This document shows positions 6,959 to 14,534 of a stretch of 32,993 nt of DNA, one piece after another. Position 1 is the first letter of the stretch; every line of letters starts with the position of its first letter. The notes under the pieces were generated by a model, which was given only the letters and a program-made list of their open reading frames with translations, did not search any database and was not told the origin of the DNA. Both the position numbers and the translations under genes were made by a program. Origin of the DNA: Eubacteriales bacterium (GTDB taxonomy: Bacteria > Bacillota > Clostridia > Lachnospirales > Lachnospiraceae); the NCBI GenBank assembly GCA_030526715.1, contig JAUNCG010000024.1:1-32993 (forward strand). The letters run 5' to 3'.

Positions 6959-8505
6959 GCTTCATTTTCAGGATCCGTATAAGAGGTTGCTTCATCTAAA
7001 ATAATGATAGGTGCACCTTTAAGCATTGCTCTGGCAATGGATATTCTCTGCCTTTCACCGCCTGATAAATGACCGCCGGATGAACCGCAGATTGTCTGAT
7101 AACCATTTTCCAGCTTCATAATAAACTCGTGGCAGCCGCATGCCTTTGCTGCAGTCATTACCTCCTCATCACTTGCCCCCTGTTTGCCCATACGAATGTT
7201 ATCCATGACAGATTGGTTAAAGAGATAATTCTCCTGTGATACATAAGCGATTCGCTTCGTACACTCATTTAGCGGCAGTTCCCTGATATCAACGCCGCCT
7301 ATCTTTATACTGCCGGACTGCACATCCCACAGAGATGCAATCAGCTTTGCAATAGTTGATTTTCCGCTTCCTGATGGACCTACAAGTGCATTTACACTGC
7401 CTGGTTTTAATTCGAAGCTGACTCCGTGCAGGACTTCCTTATCATTATATGAAAAATGAATATTTTCAACAGTTACCGTGTTATTGGCAGGCTGTTTGTC
7501 AGCTGTATCCGCTCTATGTAAGTCTTCTTTTTCCAAAATGGAGGTTACATCGTTCATCACTACGGAAATCTGTGCCAAATCATCCGTATAACTGAAAACA
7601 GTAATCAGCGGCTGCATCACTCCAAAGGATAAAACGATTGCCGAGATAAACACAGTCGCATTCAATGTTCCATTCATTGTCAAAATGCAGCCTATTGGGA
7701 GTAAGCCAAGCAATGTTGCAGGAAATATCGCCATTCCCGCGCTCTGTCCAAAGATACATCTCTGCATCCAGTCAATAAAACAATCCGCACCTTCCTTCGC
7801 TGCATCTACAAATTTTGCATAGCTGGTCTTCGACTGTCCAAATGACTTTATAACCTCAATACCGTTAATGTACTCTACCGCTGTATCATTTAATGCCTTA
7901 GTAGAATCAACCGTTCTTTGAAAGCTTGCTCCATAACCGCTGAACATTGTCATAAAGCAGAGCAGTCCGATGGGCAGAACAATCAGCATGGAGAGCGCCA
8001 GTCTCCAGTCTAAAAGAAACATCATGACAAATACTGCAATGGCTCCACATATATTTGATGTAAATTCAGGCACGATGTGTGCAAGAGTTGTTTCAATCGA
8101 ATCAACCCGTTCCACAATCGTATTTTTATAACTTCCGGAAGACTGCTCCAATACCGTCCCAAGCGGAAGTGTCGAGAGCTTATCAAGCAGTCTGAGACGA
8201 ATATTTCCCAGCACCGTAAAGGTCGCATGATGGGACAAGGTAGTCGATATAGAATGAAATACGTATCTTGCAACCCACCATATTCCCATAAGGATACACT
8301 CTCTCATGCACCACTGTTTTGTGGCTGTGTTTGCCACGATATTCTGTATCAGTTCTATCATAATGACATACGGAGCAATCTGGCATGCCACTCCAATGAG
8401 CGCCGTAATGACACTTATGATATATTCTCCTTTTTTTGCACCTGCAAACTCCCAGATCCAACGGGCAGTTCCTCTTTTCTTCTGATCCGTCTTTTCCTTA
8501 GACAT
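6925..8505 (-). CDS. ABC exporter, fused membrane and ATP-binding domains; C-terminus truncated
   Basis: About 526 residues. Residues 1-335 form a type IV (exporter) six-helix membrane domain, then Walker A GPSGSGKSTIAK (~375), Q-loop 'AYVSQENYLF', signature HLSGGERQRIS, Walker B IIILDEAT. The protein stops after the D-loop (YTDPENEA) with the foreign tail VMTREKLLMM, so it lacks the switch His and last helices: ATP hydrolysis should be impaired. Relatives work as heterodimers of two adjacent genes; the partner survives only as the domain at 6248-6958. AGGAGG precedes tandem ATGs at 8508 and 8505, the second better spaced. Export substrate unknown. The TetR gene next door and the operator-like motif upstream suggest induction by a toxic compound. 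Confidence 0.85.
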   Translation of the reverse strand: MSKEKTDQKKRGTARWIWEFAGAKKGEYIISVITALIGVACQIAPYVIMIELIQNIVANTATKQWCMRECILMGIWWVARYVFHSISTTLSHHATFTVLGNIRLRLLDKLSTLPLGTVLEQSSGSYKNTIVERVDSIETTLAHIVPEFTSNICGAIAVFVMMFLLDWRLALSMLIVLPIGLLCFMTMFSGYGASFQRTVDSTKALNDTAVEYINGIEVIKSFGQSKTSYAKFVDAAKEGADCFIDWMQRCIFGQSAGMAIFPATLLGLLPIGCILTMNGTLNATVFISAIVLSFGVMQPLITVFSYTDDLAQISVVMNDVTSILEKEDLHRADTADKQPANNTVTVENIHFSYNDKEVLHGVSFELKPGSVNALVGPSGSGKSTIAKLIASLWDVQSGSIKIGGVDIRELPLNECTKRIAYVSQENYLFNQSVMDNIRMGKQGASDEEVMTAAKACGCHEFIMKLENGYQTICGSSGGHLSGGERQRISIARAMLKGAPIIILDEATSYTDPENEAVMTREKLLMM

Positions 8506-8540
8506 CATATTCCTCCTGACATAATAAGTTAATTTTTTAA

Positions 8541-8556
8541 GTTAGCATTAACTAAC
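8541..8556. promoter_or_regulatory. Operator-like inverted repeat GTTAG-N6-CTAAC upstream of the ABC exporter
   Basis: GTTAG (8541-8545) and CTAAC (8552-8556) with six bases between, about 35 bp upstream of the ABC gene's AUG and overlapping its AT-rich promoter region. Identical half-sites and spacing to 5433-5448. Confidence 0.55.
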
Positions 8557-8565
8557 CTCTGTTTC

Positions 8566-8594
8566 TAAAAAAATGCCGCTCCTGCGACATTTTT
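8566..8594 (-). terminator. Rho-independent terminator of the second TetR gene
   Basis: On the minus strand AAAAATGTCGC, a short loop, GCGGCATTTTTTT form a hairpin with U-run that starts directly at the TetR stop codon (8595). It separates the TetR transcript from the ABC gene. Confidence 0.75.
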
Positions 8595-9218
8595 CTACAG
8601 CGCCGTAATCATTCTCCAGCCGGGAGTGAAAAAATCCATCATTGTTTTCAGATACCCTTTGGCATCCTCTTTAGAATATCCATGCTCAATCGGCTGAAGA
8701 AGGGCACTCATATATGCACTAATCAGCATATGCATCTCATCTCTTTTGATATCATAGGTTTTTATCCCATTTTTACGGCAAGCCGCAAGAAACGTCATCA
8801 TTTCATCTGTTGCGCTTTCCACCATGTCATGTATATAATTCTCATACGGCGTTCCTGCAGAGCAGCAGACAATCAGACGAAACACCTCCGGCATCTGATA
8901 CATGACATCCAGTATCAATGCACCATCGTTAATTCCACTGGAAATGTCCCACATTGCACGAAATGACTCTTTGTCCATTTCCCTATAACTGAACTCCTTA
9001 TGTTTTTCATACCATTCATCCAGCAGGGCAATTCCCGGCTTCACCAGTTCCGCAAACATATCCTGCTTATCCTTGAAATGCCTGTACAGCCCTGCGGAGG
9101 TCATTCCAACTTCATCCGCCACCGACTTCATAGACGCCTGCTCAAATCCTTTTGTCAAGAACTCATGCATAGCAGCTTTCACTATCTTTTCGTGTGCTTC
9201 TGTCTTATCTCTTGGCAT
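8595..9218 (-). CDS. TetR/AcrR family transcriptional regulator
   Basis: About 207 residues from ATG 9218, chosen because GAGGAGG lies eight bases upstream; in-frame starts further up would begin within the promoter. The DNA-binding domain is 'HEKIVKAAMHEFLTKGFEQA', 'SMKSVADEVGMTSAGLYRHF', 'KDKQDMFAELV'. The C-terminal domain has 'IVCCSAGTPYENYIHDMVE', paralogous to the TetR at 5473-6048. It lies directly upstream of the ABC exporter gene on the same strand, the common layout in Lachnospiraceae where the regulator represses the exporter until a ligand binds. A GTTAGCTAAC palindrome sits in its own leader. Confidence 0.88.
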   Translation of the reverse strand: MPRDKTEAHEKIVKAAMHEFLTKGFEQASMKSVADEVGMTSAGLYRHFKDKQDMFAELVKPGIALLDEWYEKHKEFSYREMDKESFRAMWDISSGINDGALILDVMYQMPEVFRLIVCCSAGTPYENYIHDMVESATDEMMTFLAACRKNGIKTYDIKRDEMHMLISAYMSALLQPIEHGYSKEDAKGYLKTMMDFFTPGWRMITAL

Positions 9219-9245
9219 CGCAACCACCTCCTCTTTGCTAATCAT

Positions 9246-9290
9246 GTTAGCTAACAGCATTACCTTATATCTTTTTGATTTATTTGTCAA
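9246..9290 (-). promoter_or_regulatory. Promoter of the second TetR gene with GTTAGCTAAC operator-like palindrome
   Basis: On the minus strand TTGACA (9290-9285) and TATAAG (9269-9264) are separated by 15 bases, shorter than ideal. The 10-bp palindrome GTTAGCTAAC (9246-9255) follows the -10 box and would overlap the transcription start, fitting autorepression. It shares half-sites with 8541-8556 and 5433-5448. Confidence 0.5.
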
Positions 9291-9420
9291 TCCAGCAATT
9301 GATTTTTTTATCTTCCGGAGACAGATGAGATGTCAGAAAAAGTCGAATATTATTACCGTCTTACAGATAATGCAAGAAATATATGGTAAACAGAAAAATG
9401 CCATAGAATATCGTTAAAAC

Positions 9421-9464
9421 AAAACGGAGCAGATCCTGCAAAACAAGAAATTCTGCTCCGTTTT
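9421..9464 (-). terminator. Terminator of the feoAB operon
   Basis: AAAACGGAGCAGA (9421-9433) is complementary to TCTGCTCCGTTTT (9452-9464) with an 18-base loop. On the minus strand it is followed by GTTTT. It lies just after the feoB stop codon (9468); the A/T tracts on both sides mean it may work in both directions. Confidence 0.8.
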
Positions 9465-9467
9465 CCT

Positions 9468-11279
9468 TTACATAAAGATTTGGGCTATGTGGTAAATCAG
9501 GCAGGACAGAATCAGAGCACTGCCTGTGTAGAACAAGGCGAGCCTTACTGTCCATTTCAAAGAATGCGTTTCCCGATAGGTGGTGGAAAGTGCCATAACA
9601 CAGGGCACATTGAAGGAAACGGCAAACAGAAATGCCAGTGCTTCAGCCTTGGAAATCATAGTGGGCATCACGGCAGCAAGTATACTGGAATCAACACCAA
9701 AGGATTTTGCCTGAAAGGTTCCGGAAATCAGTGAGCCTTTCCCTGCAAACACGGCGTTCAGCACGCCCAGCACGGCTTCCTTCGCAAATGCAGAGGAGAC
9801 GAAAGCCATGAAAGTCTGCCAGCCCATACCAAAAAATTTGGTTACGGGTTCGATGAAAATCCCAATGTGATATAAAATGCTGTCCTCAATATTTCCGGAG
9901 ACAGAGAATGTCAGCAAGTATAAAATCACAGAAATCAGGAAGATGGTTCTCAGTGCTCTTTTGAAAATATCCACTGCTCTTGTCCATGCGGTATACAGGA
10001 TGTTTTTCCAGTGGGGCTTGTGATACGGAGGCAGTTCCATAATAAGACCGGTTCTTCCTTCAGTGGGAGACAGTTTTTTGCCAAAGACTCTGGACACCAC
10101 AAAAATCATCAGTACCATGTATGCGAGGATTCCCAGAACAACAAGAATCGCACCGGATCCAAAGAAGAAGGCAGCCAAAACCGGAACAACGGACCAGATT
10201 GCCGCACATGGAACGGCCCACGTCAGAGCGATGGTCAGCAAACGCTGCCCGTAATTGTCGATCACTCTCGCACCGGCAGCTCCGCCGATGGTGCATCCAA
10301 AGCCCATAATCATAGAGCAAATACTTTTTCCCTGAACACCCAGCCTGGACATAAACCCATCAAATACATAGGCTACTCGCGCAATATAACCGATGTCCTC
10401 CAGAAACGAAAAGACAAAGTTTACGCCAAACACGAAGCCAGACATAGAAAAGGCAAAATAGACGGTATTGGGAATCAGGACGCTGACAATGCTCGCAAGA
10501 AAGGAATGCACCCCCAGAGAATCCATCGCCATTTGCAGAAGCGGTGTAAAAATCTGTGGGATCATGGCTCCGATTCCCATAAGCGGCAATGCAACAATCA
10601 TGGAACAAATAAACGCCAGAAGCATAGCTGCACAAGCAAACACTTTACCGGAAACACACCCGGTCGCCATACGGTCAAACCTGCTTAGCGTATAGGGCTT
10701 CTGTGTCCCGGTGACAGCTCCGTCCATGATTTTTTTGATCCACAAAAATTCCTGACCGTCTTTGCATTTCTCTGTTTTGAGCCTCGGCACAGTATGCAGC
10801 GCTTCATAAATCTTGTCCTTCAATTCGCCGTAGCGTTTCAGGTCGGCAGCGACAAAGGACAGGACGGGGATGCCAAGTCGGGATTCCAGCAGCTTAACGT
10901 TGACCGTTTTTCCCTGTTCCTTTGCGATATCCTCCATGTTTAACAAGAGGATAGCCGGAGCGTCCAGCTTGGAAAAGTCTGCCAGCATATACAGGCTGCG
11001 GGAAAGCTGGGAACTGTCTGCCATCACCAGCACCAGATCCGCATTTCCGCCGATGATATAGTCGCGGGTAATCTTTTCTTCCTCGGAATCTGCAGTCAAG
11101 GAATAGCTGCCCGGAAGATCCACTACGGAAATGGTTTCCTTCCGGTATTTGTAAGAGCCCTCGCTGCGTTCAACGGTTTTTCCCGGCCAGTTTCCCACAT
11201 GCTGGCGAGAGCCGGTCAGCGCATTAAATACAGTGGATTTTCCGGAATTGGGCTGTCCCAGGAGTGCAATCTTATACAT
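9468..11279 (-). CDS. feoB: Ferrous iron transporter FeoB (short clostridial form)
   Basis: About 603 residues from ATG 11279. The cytoplasmic GTPase domain has G1 GQPNSGKST (~8-16), switch region 'VGNWPGKTVERSEG', G3 VDLPGSYSL (~53-61) and G4 LNMED (~113). Multiple membrane helices follow from about residue 215. The first gate motif is GFGCTIGGAAGARVID, a variant of the usual G-C-N-V-P-A; the second is 'FNVPCVMALSTTYRE'. It imports Fe(II) across the membrane. The open frame runs on into feoA, but translation should begin at 11279, which overlaps the feoA stop by 8 bp; the relatedness of the protein starts there. Length is normal for the compact Firmicutes type. Part of the island. Confidence 0.93.
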   Translation of the reverse strand: MYKIALLGQPNSGKSTVFNALTGSRQHVGNWPGKTVERSEGSYKYRKETISVVDLPGSYSLTADSEEEKITRDYIIGGNADLVLVMADSSQLSRSLYMLADFSKLDAPAILLLNMEDIAKEQGKTVNVKLLESRLGIPVLSFVAADLKRYGELKDKIYEALHTVPRLKTEKCKDGQEFLWIKKIMDGAVTGTQKPYTLSRFDRMATGCVSGKVFACAAMLLAFICSMIVALPLMGIGAMIPQIFTPLLQMAMDSLGVHSFLASIVSVLIPNTVYFAFSMSGFVFGVNFVFSFLEDIGYIARVAYVFDGFMSRLGVQGKSICSMIMGFGCTIGGAAGARVIDNYGQRLLTIALTWAVPCAAIWSVVPVLAAFFFGSGAILVVLGILAYMVLMIFVVSRVFGKKLSPTEGRTGLIMELPPYHKPHWKNILYTAWTRAVDIFKRALRTIFLISVILYLLTFSVSGNIEDSILYHIGIFIEPVTKFFGMGWQTFMAFVSSAFAKEAVLGVLNAVFAGKGSLISGTFQAKSFGVDSSILAAVMPTMISKAEALAFLFAVSFNVPCVMALSTTYRETHSLKWTVRLALFYTGSALILSCLIYHIAQIFM

Positions 11280-11496
11280 GGGCTTCCACCTCGATTCCTG
11301 CCGCATCCTTTCGGTTGACGGCAATGAGGGTGTCTCTGGCAAAAATAAGAAGGGGCATTTTTGCCTGATTGCGAATGATTCTAAGCTCTGTTCCTGCGAC
11401 CAGTCCCATAGAACCGGCACGGCGAATAAAATGCTCATCCGCCCCAGTACGGAGGAGTACATAAGTCTTTTCTTCAGTTGTTTCTAATAGGTTCAT
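11272..11496 (-). CDS. feoA: FeoA family protein
   Basis: A 74-residue SH3-like protein: 'LRTGADEHFIRRAGSMGLVA', 'GTELRIIRNQAKMPLLIFAR' and 'DTLIAVNRKDAAGIEVEAHV'. The 'R..s(M/L)Gl..G..l.i....' pattern defines FeoA, a cytoplasmic partner that modulates FeoB. ATG 11496 is preferred (AAAGGA at good spacing); ATG 11514 has no ribosome binding site. It overlaps feoB by 8 bp, so the two are translationally coupled. The divergent AraC gene 139 bp away may regulate the pair. Confidence 0.9.
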   Translation of the reverse strand: MNLLETTEEKTYVLLRTGADEHFIRRAGSMGLVAGTELRIIRNQAKMPLLIFARDTLIAVNRKDAAGIEVEAHV

Positions 11497-11599
11497 TGTA
11501 TCCATCCTTTCCATTTCAGATTTATGAGGATAGTGTACGTGGTTTTAAATAGATCATCTACGGCTTTACGCCATTTTTATTCCAAATGTCATTTATAAT

Positions 11600-11642
11600 T
11601 AGACTTCTCTAACCACTCGTGCTATAATATGTTCCATGGAAC
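11600..11642 (+). promoter_or_regulatory. araC promoter with a palindrome over the start codon
   Basis: TAGACT (11600-11605), 17 bases, TATAAT (11623-11628). The only well-placed start codon, ATG 11636, is 8 bases after the -10 box, so the transcript would be leaderless or nearly so. GTTCCATGGAAC (11631-11642) is a perfect 12-bp palindrome centred on the start codon and probable transcription start; it could be an operator. Confidence 0.6.
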
Positions 11643-12553
11643 AGTATCAGATGAAAAAGACCGGTGAAATCACTGAAGTAACTCTGGCAAATGCCTACAG
11701 ATCCCTCATCTATGAGGTTTATCCCGGTATTCTCTTTGCATTTAACCATGTGCACACCAGCACATTGCCCACCATGCCCCAGACAATGGACGACTGCATT
11801 TGTACCATAAATTATGCAGCAAGCGGAACCTGCGGTTTGTATTCATCCAATGGGAAATATATTTATCTGCGTTCGGGAGAGTTGATGATCAGTAATGAGC
11901 AGGCGGCAAATTCTTTTGAATACCCGGTTGGCAGTTACTGCGGCGTAGAAATTTACATTATGCGGAAGGTACTTGAGCATTCAGAGAAATTGGCGTTTTT
12001 TAAAATTGATGTAGAACAAATGTTGTATACCTACTTACCAGAACAATATCAAACAGTAATAGCGGAAAATCTCAGCCTGCTGAAAAACACTCTTGCAGAC
12101 ATTTCTATGCTTTACGAAATGAAGATTTTGGATCTGAATCTTCTGCGCCTGCATATCTTTTATATTTTGCGTCTGCTCACTGCAGGTGTAATTGAAAGCC
12201 ATTCCGGGTATGAAGGGGCATTAACCAAAAGTCAGGTGGATATGGCAAAAAAAGCGGAGCATATCCTGACTGCCAATCTGGCCGACAGAAAGACTATAGC
12301 TCACATTGCCGGAACTATGGGAATCAGCCCAAGCAGCCTGAAGAATTATTTTAAGGCGGTGTACGGACAGAACATCTCGGATTATCTCAGGGGAAAACGC
12401 ATCGAAAGAGCAAAAAAGCTGCTGATAGAAACAAAGTACTCCATTTTGGAGATTGCAAACCAGGTAGGCTTTGAAAGCCAATCCAAGTTTACAGAAATGT
12501 TTCACACTGAGCTTAGCCTGACCCCAACAGAATACCGGCGCACGCATCGTTAA
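11636..12553 (+). CDS. AraC family transcriptional regulator
   Basis: A 305-residue regulator. The C-terminal ~100 residues are the double helix-turn-helix of AraC/XylS proteins: 'TIAHIAGTMGISPSSLKNYF', 'KAVYGQNISDYLRGKRIERA', 'SILEIANQVGFESQSKFTEM', ending 'LTPTEYRRTHR'. The N-terminal ~200 residues are a sensor domain without a recognised fold signature ('TINYAASGTCGLYSSNGKYI' resembles a cupin-like strand pattern). It diverges from feoA, and AraC-type genes of this kind often sit beside iron or siderophore uptake genes in Clostridia, so control of feoAB is plausible. No Shine-Dalgarno sequence precedes ATG 11636. Confidence 0.85.
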   Translation: MEQYQMKKTGEITEVTLANAYRSLIYEVYPGILFAFNHVHTSTLPTMPQTMDDCICTINYAASGTCGLYSSNGKYIYLRSGELMISNEQAANSFEYPVGSYCGVEIYIMRKVLEHSEKLAFFKIDVEQMLYTYLPEQYQTVIAENLSLLKNTLADISMLYEMKILDLNLLRLHIFYILRLLTAGVIESHSGYEGALTKSQVDMAKKAEHILTANLADRKTIAHIAGTMGISPSSLKNYFKAVYGQNISDYLRGKRIERAKKLLIETKYSILEIANQVGFESQSKFTEMFHTELSLTPTEYRRTHR

Positions 12554-12584
12554 GGATCGACTGCTGTTCAAGTAAAATCAATTT

Positions 12585-12737
12585 CAGGGTAGTGAATGTG
12601 TCAAACCCGGATTAGAGAGCGCCGACTTTGAGGATGCCATACGAAACGCCATCTCTCTCGGAGGAAACAGCGAAACCCTTGCTGCCATCACAGGCAGCAT
12701 CGCTGAGGCTGCTTTCGGTTCAGTGCTTTTTCTTTGA
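12585..12737 (+). pseudogene. C-terminal fragment of an ADP-ribosylglycohydrolase family gene
   Basis: An open frame without a start encodes 'ESADFEDAIRNAISLGGNSE' followed by TLAAITGSIAEAAFG. This is the conserved last block of ADP-ribosylglycohydrolases ('dFedAirnAisiGGDsDTlaaitGsiAeAyyG'), which binds metal through the GGDSDT acids; here it reads GGNSET. After 'FG' the frame enters the 144 bp repeat and stops at 12735-12737. Everything before about residue 250 of the original protein is missing. The bases TTCGGT at the join fit both parents, suggesting a short-homology deletion. Confidence 0.8.
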
Positions 12738-12857
12738 TTTATACAGTTTTTTCAAATTAGGGTGGCAAATCGGTGGCAACACCACCTTTTCAAGTACCGT
12801 GAAACCCTTACAAATGCCTATTTTATGCGACTTAAAGCACAAATTGTTTCTGTATGG
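12714..12857. repeat. 144 bp direct repeat, right copy (island/rlmD junction)
   Basis: Identical base for base to 1005-1148. The right 40 bp (12818-12857) are the 3' end of rlmD; the left 104 bp carry the two GGTGGCAA octamers (12761-12768, 12772-12779) and half of the integrase terminator. Because the copy starts in the loop of that terminator and is preceded by unrelated DNA, it lost the integrase that would normally lie beside it. Confidence 0.9.
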
Positions 12858-14203
12858 TATGTTCCCGGGAACATATCTACACAAGTTACCTTTTCAATCT
12901 GATATCCATTTGCCTCAAGTAATTCCAGATCTCTTGCCAGACTGGTCGGTTTACAAGAGATATAAAGCATCTTCTCTACGCCAAAGTTGATGATCTTCTG
13001 GAGTGCTTTGGGATTGACACCGTCTCTCGGCGGATCAAGTACTATAAAGTCCGGTGTATCTCCTACTAGATCAATAGCCTTCAACACATCTCCGGCGATA
13101 AACTCGCAATTGTTCAATCCGTTTAGCTCTGCATTGACCTTCGCTGCTTCCACGGCTTCTTCCACGATTTCGATTCCGATGACCTTTTTGGCTACCGGAG
13201 CAAGCATCTGAGCAATGGTTCCGGTACCGGAGTAGAGATCAAAGATCACCTTATCCTTCGTCTCTCCCACATAGGAGCGCGCCGTCTCGTAAAGTACTTC
13301 CGCACCAAGGGAATTGGTCTGGAAGAAGGAGAATGGGGATATCTTGAATTTCAATCCCAACAGCTCCTCGAAGAAATAATCCTGTCCGTACAGGATATCG
13401 GTACGATCATTCTGAATGACATCTGCAAGACTGTCGTTCACCGTATGGAGCACTCCTGTCAATCTTCCTTTGAAGGAAAGCGCTGTCAGCTTTTCTGTCA
13501 TCTCCTGCAGAACACTTTTTTCTTCTCTTTCTCCGAGATACTCCGTCTGTGAGCTGGTCACCAGATCTACCAGAATATCACCGGTACGGACTGCCTTTCT
13601 GACAAGGAGATGCCTGAGATATCCCTTGTGCTGCAGCTTGTGATAAAAGTCCACACCAAGCTCATCGAAGTATTTTTTTACACATGTCAGAATCGCACGG
13701 AAGTCTTCATCCACAATCTGACACTGATCTACCGTGACAATATCGTAAAAGCTGCCTCTCTTATGCATTCCCAGAGACAATGGACCATCCTTATATTCAT
13801 CTCCGAAAGAAAACTCCATCTTATTGCGATAACCGAACTGCAGAGGACTCGGATGGATCTTCTCGAACTGTTTCTCTGTACAGTAATCCTTCAGAAGTTT
13901 TCTAACCTGCGCTTCCTTCATGGCAAGCTGCTCTTCATAAGGAAGATTCTGATAGGTACAGCCTCCGCAATCTGCAAAATGCGGACAGGGCGGTTCGATC
14001 TCTACAGATGACTTTTCCAGTACTTCCAATAATCTTCCTTCCGCCTTACCTTTGCGGATCTTATTAATAGATACACGCACCTTCTGTCCCGGAAGTGCAT
14101 TCTTGACAATTACCGTACGCTCCTCATTCTCAATCTCTGCAATTCCTTTATTCGGAAATACTACCTCCCGGATTCTTCCTTCCAGTACCTGTCCTTTTTT
14201 CAT
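12818..14203 (-). CDS. rlmD: 23S rRNA (uracil-5-)-methyltransferase RlmD/RumA-like
   Basis: A complete 461-residue enzyme. Residues 1-62 are the TRAM RNA-binding domain; Cys73, Cys79 and Cys82 in 'PCPHFADCGGCTYQNLPYEE' plus a later Cys (VDQCQIVDE) are the iron-sulfur cluster ligands. The SAM-binding domain has 'IFDLYSGTGTIAQML', 'LDPPRDGVNPKAL' and the catalytic Cys in 'LYISCKPTSLARDLE'. It methylates a uridine of 23S rRNA. The last 13 codons (YHTETICALSRIK) lie within the direct repeat, so the island preserves the reading frame while using the 3' end as its target. Paralogues in Clostridia make the exact modified uridine uncertain. Confidence 0.9.
   Translation of the reverse strand: MKKGQVLEGRIREVVFPNKGIAEIENEERTVIVKNALPGQKVRVSINKIRKGKAEGRLLEVLEKSSVEIEPPCPHFADCGGCTYQNLPYEEQLAMKEAQVRKLLKDYCTEKQFEKIHPSPLQFGYRNKMEFSFGDEYKDGPLSLGMHKRGSFYDIVTVDQCQIVDEDFRAILTCVKKYFDELGVDFYHKLQHKGYLRHLLVRKAVRTGDILVDLVTSSQTEYLGEREEKSVLQEMTEKLTALSFKGRLTGVLHTVNDSLADVIQNDRTDILYGQDYFFEELLGLKFKISPFSFFQTNSLGAEVLYETARSYVGETKDKVIFDLYSGTGTIAQMLAPVAKKVIGIEIVEEAVEAAKVNAELNGLNNCEFIAGDVLKAIDLVGDTPDFIVLDPPRDGVNPKALQKIINFGVEKMLYISCKPTSLARDLELLEANGYQIEKVTCVDMFPGTYHTETICALSRIK
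12857..12876. other. Probable recombination target: palindromic core inside rlmD
   Basis: ATGTTCCCGGGAACAT (12859-12874) is a perfect 16-bp palindrome encoding the M-F-P-G-T codons of RlmD. It starts at the point where the direct repeat ends, and degenerate copies occur at the far end of the island (1187-1298). A palindromic core beside the repeat boundary is what a site-specific recombinase would use. Confidence 0.5.
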
Positions 14204-14534
14204 GCTTTTCTCTCCATTCTACCATGACATTTCAACTGCCATTGATTCCATGTGCTTCTCTCCAAATTTTTTAAACAACCAAAGACTCCCGCTCTTTTTC
14301 CTCAAAATACCTATGTTTCCAAAAATAGGATCGTCTCTTCAGTCCACTGACATTTTTTATCAGTTATATAACCTCTATCATAACTGCAAAACAGGCAGAT
14401 GCCCTCTGGTATCTGCCCGCAACCTCATTCTTATATCAGACATCCTGTCGAATATCTTCCTATATGATGACAATTAATGAAAAGTATACCGCTCTCCGAC
14501 ATCTGTCATCAAGAAGATATCAGGACTTCTCTCC
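14204..14534. other. Intergenic stretch with one probable terminator
   Basis: No coding frame of interest. GGCAGAT (14394-14400) pairs with ATCTGCC (14411-14417) over a 10-base loop; on the minus strand it is followed by TGTTTTGC. It would end the transcript of the acidic membrane protein gene to the right before rlmD. The rest shows nothing I recognise beyond the short rlmD leader. Confidence 0.5.

Noticed and set aside
10011..10688. 225-codon plus-strand open frame
   Set aside because: Antisense to the FeoB membrane domain, with biased low-complexity composition typical of a shadow frame.
11280..11462. Longer FeoB with 60 extra N-terminal residues
   Set aside because: The extension overlaps feoA in another frame and the GTPase domain begins properly at ATG 11279.
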